A stretch of 64,000 nt of DNA, taken from Muribaculaceae bacterium. GTDB taxonomy: Bacteria; Bacteroidota; Bacteroidia; Bacteroidales; Muribaculaceae. The stretch lies in the NCBI GenBank assembly GCA_022510405.1, contig JAFLTP010000003.1, forward strand, positions 1-64,000. The letters are read 5' to 3'. Below, one piece after another: positions 63,330 to 64,000 of the stretch. Below the pieces are notes generated by a model that did not search any database, was not told the origin of the DNA, and saw nothing but the letters and a program-made list of their open reading frames with translations. A program made the translations under genes and the position numbers. The stretch's first letter is position 1. Every line of letters starts with the position of its first letter.

Positions 63330-63872
63330 TTATTTTCTAAGTATCGTGCGGCCTTTCTCTATAGCCTGCTCATTGAGTGGGATAAGTTTGTGGTGACGTT
63401 CCGGAAGTGATTTCTTCAAACCCTTCACCACATTCTCCATTGGGAGTTTATAAGACATCGCTTCCAACAAAGCACCCATCACAACCATATTATAGGCTTT
63501 GGGATTACCGATTTCCAATGTGGCTTCCATAGCCTCTATGGGGAAAACGGATATGTCGTCACGTGTGGGCGGATTGTGGATACCATTGGTGTCATAAATA
63601 AGGATACCGCCGGGTTTCACTCTTGGTGAGAACTTGTCAAGACTCTGTTGATTCAGGGCTATCACAATGTCGTAGGCATCGAGAATCGGGGAAGAAATTT
63701 TTTCATCCGAAAGGATAACGGTGACATTTGCTGTACCACCACGTTGTTCCGGACCATAAGAGGGGAACCAAGTCACTTCCTTATCGTCCATAAGACCGGA
63801 ATAGGCAAGAATCTTACCCATTGAGAGGACACCTTGGCCGCCGAAACCGGCTATAATTATTTCTTGTTTCAT
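63330..63872 (-). CDS. 2-oxoacid:acceptor oxidoreductase gamma subunit
   Basis: 180 residues. The PFOR/KOR gamma-subunit fold is evident: IIIAGFGGQGVLSMGKILAY at the start, SYGPEQRGGTANVTVILSDE and YDIVIALNQQSLDKFSP. It is one subunit of a ferredoxin-dependent 2-oxoglutarate (KorC) or related oxidoreductase; in Bacteroidales the alpha and beta subunits normally lie directly upstream, here beyond the right edge. The substrate cannot be decided from this subunit. Confidence 0.9.
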   Translation of the reverse strand: MKQEIIIAGFGGQGVLSMGKILAYSGLMDDKEVTWFPSYGPEQRGGTANVTVILSDEKISSPILDAYDIVIALNQQSLDKFSPRVKPGGILIYDTNGIHNPPTRDDISVFPIEAMEATLEIGNPKAYNMVVMGALLEAMSYKLPMENVVKGLKKSLPERHHKLIPLNEQAIEKGRTILRK

Positions 63873-64000
63873 TGTATGCTTGGTTATTGTTGTCGTTGTT
63901 AATGTTTTTTGATGTTGCGGTTTTATTGTTTTTGTTGATTTTGTTGTTGTTGGTATTGTTGTTATTGATTTTGTTGATTTTATAGATGTTATTGATTTTG
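63873..64000. repeat. TTG-rich low-complexity spacer at right edge
   Basis: Irregular TTGTTATTGTTG repeats upstream of the oxidoreductase gene, resembling the spacer in front of mce. No gene in the 128 bp visible. Confidence 0.55.

Overview
This window is chromosomal DNA from a member of the order Bacteroidales (Bacteroidota), probably a gut commensal of the Muribaculaceae/Prevotellaceae/Bacteroidaceae type. The evidence is three SusC/SusD outer-membrane uptake pairs, a fused LpxC-FabZ gene, a serine palmitoyltransferase for sphingolipid synthesis, a sodium-pumping methylmalonyl-CoA decarboxylase operon, C-terminal domains resembling type IX secretion sorting domains, and many promoters with the Bacteroidota -7 box TAnnTTTG. 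The family level is inference; the order is well supported.

Bases 1 to about 11,200 are one end of an integrative element that continues past the left edge. Its own genes are an XRE regulator (cut by the edge), an excisionase-like HTH protein, a two-TM protein interrupted by an in-frame amber codon, a tyrosine integrase and a zinc-ribbon/HTH protein. Two AT-rich cargo modules sit inside: a papain-like cysteine protease gene with a 51-codon partner, framed by 36-bp direct repeats, and an AAA+ ATPase/subtilisin-like protease operon whose protease is broken by one base in a G run. The right end lies against a truncated BspA-like leucine-rich-repeat gene. From 11.2 to 13.3 kb there are gene remnants and a roughly 300-nt segment that looks like an independent structured RNA gene with its own promoter and terminator hairpin.

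From 13.3 to 35 kb the content is mostly core: dnaK; a metalloprotease-SusC-SusD operon with a secreted protein behind it; serine palmitoyltransferase; the five-gene methylmalonyl-CoA decarboxylase/epimerase operon (mce, mmdA, mmdD, mmdC, mmdB); and lipid A genes (lpxD, lpxC-fabZ, lpxA). From 35 to 56.6 kb there are two more SusC/SusD loci, one next to a C10 (streptopain) protease. Interleaved with them is an accessory cluster: three P-loop ATPases each preceded by its own short repeat array, an Rpn-type PD-(D/E)XK nuclease and a MntA-HepT toxin-antitoxin pair. From 56.6 kb to the end is a housekeeping run: tRNA-Arg(CCT), DUF177 protein, rpmF, fabH, era, der, a radical SAM protein, LD-carboxypeptidase and a 2-oxoacid oxidoreductase gamma subunit. 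Several of these are separated by low-complexity AAAGTTT/GAGTTGT spacers.

The points most worth a second look are the candidate structured RNA at 12.05-12.36 kb, the related 15-bp-period operator arrays in front of the paralogous ATPases, the direct-repeat-flanked protease cassette, and the frameshifted protease/ATPase module.
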